Origin: Rhodococcus sp. IEGM 1409
GTDB taxonomy: Bacteria; Actinomycetota; Actinomycetes; Mycobacteriales; Mycobacteriaceae
Length of the DNA: 64,000 nt
Reading direction: 5' to 3'
Assembly (NCBI RefSeq): GCF_030056735.1
Contig: NZ_JASHKN010000011.1
Coordinates: forward strand, 50,687 to 114,686
The position numbers and the translations under genes were made by a program. The notes beneath the pieces were generated by a model. It did not search any database. It had not been told where the DNA came from and saw nothing but the letters and a program-made list of their open reading frames with translations. Below are positions 62,701-64,000 of this stretch, one piece after another; positions within the stretch are counted from its first letter, which is position 1, and each line of letters starts with the position of its first letter.

Positions 62701-64000
62701 TGGCCGAGGCCAGCTCAATCCGTCCGCAGTCCGCAGCAAGCATCGAGCGGTGGCACTTCGAGGCTGACGTTGTCGTCGCCGGTTACGGCATCGCCGGAGT
62801 GAGTGCTTCGATCGAGGCGGCCCGGGCGGGCGCCGACGTGCTGGTGCTCGAACGCACGAGTGGATGGGGCGGCGCGGCGGCGTTGGCCGGCGGGTTCATC
62901 TATTTGGGCGGCGGAACCCCGTTGCAGCAGGCGCTCGGGTTCGAGGACTCCCCCGCGAACATGAAGTCGTTCATGATGGCCGCGCTCGGTCCCGGCGCGG
63001 ACGAGGAGAAGATCACCGACTACTGCGAAGGCAGCGTCGAACACTACAACTGGCTCGTCGACAACGGCGTGCCGTTCAAGGAAAGTTTCTATGGCCAACC
63101 GGGTTGGGAAACGCCTTTCGACGACGGTCTCATGTATTCCGGCGGCGAGAACTCTGCACCGTTCAACACGATCGCGACACCGGCCCCTCGTGGTCACGTT
63201 CCGCAGATGAGCGGCAAACGCACCGGAGAGAAGGGCGGCGGCTTCATGTTGATGAAGCCGTTGATCGAGACAGCCGAAAGCCTGGGCGTACGGGCCGAAT
63301 ACGACATGCGGGTGCAGCGCTTGGTCGTCGACGACGATCGAGTCGTCGGCATCATCGCCAAGCAGTACGGCAAAGAAGTGGCGGTCCGAGCACGCACGGG
63401 CGTCGTACTGGCGACGGGGAGCTTCGCCTACAACGAATCGATGATCCAGTCGTACGCTCCGAGACTGATCGGTCGGCCCGGCGCAGCCATCGAGGAGCAT
63501 GACGGCAAGGCGATCCAGATGGCGCAGGCCCTCGGCGCCGACCTCGCTCACATGGACGCAACCGAGGTGGCATTCTTCGGCGACCCCCAGTTGATGATCC
63601 GCGGCATTCTTGTCAACGGACGCGGACAGCGCTACGTCAACGAGGACACGTACCCGGGAAGGATCGGGCAGGAAACATTGCTACGCAACGAGAATCAGGC
63701 CTACTTGATCATCGACGAAGCTTCCTACGAAGAGGGTTGCGCCGCAGACAGTTCCACACCGTTCTTCAGGTTTCAGCCCAAGTGGGTGGCCGAAACCGTC
63801 GAGGAACTCGAATCCGACATGGGTCTGCCGGAGGGCACGCTGCAGTCGACCGTGGAGGTCTACAACCGCCACGCGGCCCGTGGTGAAGACCCGGTACTCG
63901 GCAAGAAGAAGGAGTGGGTCAAGCCGATCGGCTCGCCCGTCGCGGCGCTCGACCTTCGCAACTTCACCGCCGGATTCACACTCGGAGGACTTCGCACATC
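62701..64000 (+). CDS. FAD-binding oxidoreductase, KstD/fumarate-reductase-like (3' truncated)
   Basis: At least 433 residues; the frame is open to the window edge. FAD site ADVVVAGYGIAGVSASIEAARAGADVLVLERTSGWGGAAALAGG; mid region VLATGSFAYNESMIQSYAP; then GILVNGRGQRYVNEDTYPG; the edge is near FTAGFTLGGLRT, just before the expected C-terminal FAD loop. The fold is that of 3-ketosteroid dehydrogenases and fumarate reductase flavoproteins, but the GGTxxxSGG segment is altered to GGAAALAGG, so the reaction may differ from KstD. The ATG 62701 lies 55 bp after the previous gene, with GAAGGA upstream. Confidence 0.88.

Overview
The window reads as chromosomal DNA of a mycolic-acid actinobacterium, most probably a Rhodococcus of the erythropolis group. 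The GC content is high, genes are joined by many GTGA/ATGA start-stop overlaps, and there are Mce import genes, a PdtaR-type ANTAR regulator beside a tRNA gene, and a mycofactocin-type dehydrogenase. As I remember the Mycobacterium tuberculosis map, positions 5-35 kb follow the order polA, pdtaR/tRNA-Leu, tesB, pykA, lgt, trpABC-E, bcpB (Rv1629 to Rv1608c). A branched-chain amino acid transporter operon, folD and gltBD are interpolated.

Left part (1-36.9 kb) is mainly housekeeping. It holds a truncated amino-acid binding lipoprotein, an isocitrate/isopropylmalate dehydrogenase relative, a 2H phosphoesterase, a GlxA-type regulator divergent from a tiny membrane protein plus an EamA exporter, thioredoxin and polA. 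Then come livHMGF facing livK, pdtaR, a tRNA-Leu(CAA), an AMIN-like lipoprotein, folD (behind a ZTP riboswitch) with an M20 amidohydrolase, tesB-pykA, gltBD, and one long operon trpE-TIGR02234-trpC-trpB-trpA-lgt-TM2-TM2. A MarR regulator faces an extradiol-dioxygenase gene across a palindromic operator.

Right part (36.9-64 kb) is an accessory catabolic island. An 18-gene minus-strand operon (57.8 to 39.3 kb) encodes TetR, CYP123, SDR, CYP51, ferredoxin, an NTF2-like protein, an unknown 418-aa protein, a FadD19-like ligase, a CYP125-like P450, YrbE-A/B, MceA-F and two Mce-associated proteins. Upstream lie a mycofactocin-type SDR and a divergent plus-strand operon (aldehyde dehydrogenase, SDR, beta-hydroxyacid-type dehydrogenase, carboxymuconolactone-decarboxylase-like protein, FAD oxidoreductase). 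The left end carries kstD and a second TetR that is a close paralogue of the first. The core (ferredoxin-CYP51-SDR-CYP123-TetR / AldA-SDR-dehydrogenase-CMD) matches mycobacterial Rv0763c-Rv0771. Here that core is fused to a complete Mce importer and steroid-type enzymes, so the island looks like an uptake-and-oxidation system for a sterol or triterpenoid, perhaps a 14-methylated one.

A 16-bp operator-like sequence (CCAGACACATGTCCAG and variants) sits directly after a TANNNT -10 hexamer in three promoters of the island: both tetR genes and the aldehyde-dehydrogenase operon. kstD instead has two overlapping KstR-like boxes. Across the whole window there are about a dozen short tandem duplications (12-23 bp), several placed exactly at stop codons or protein termini. 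No insertion sequence, prophage or CRISPR array was seen, and no gene-free stretch exceeds 300 bases.
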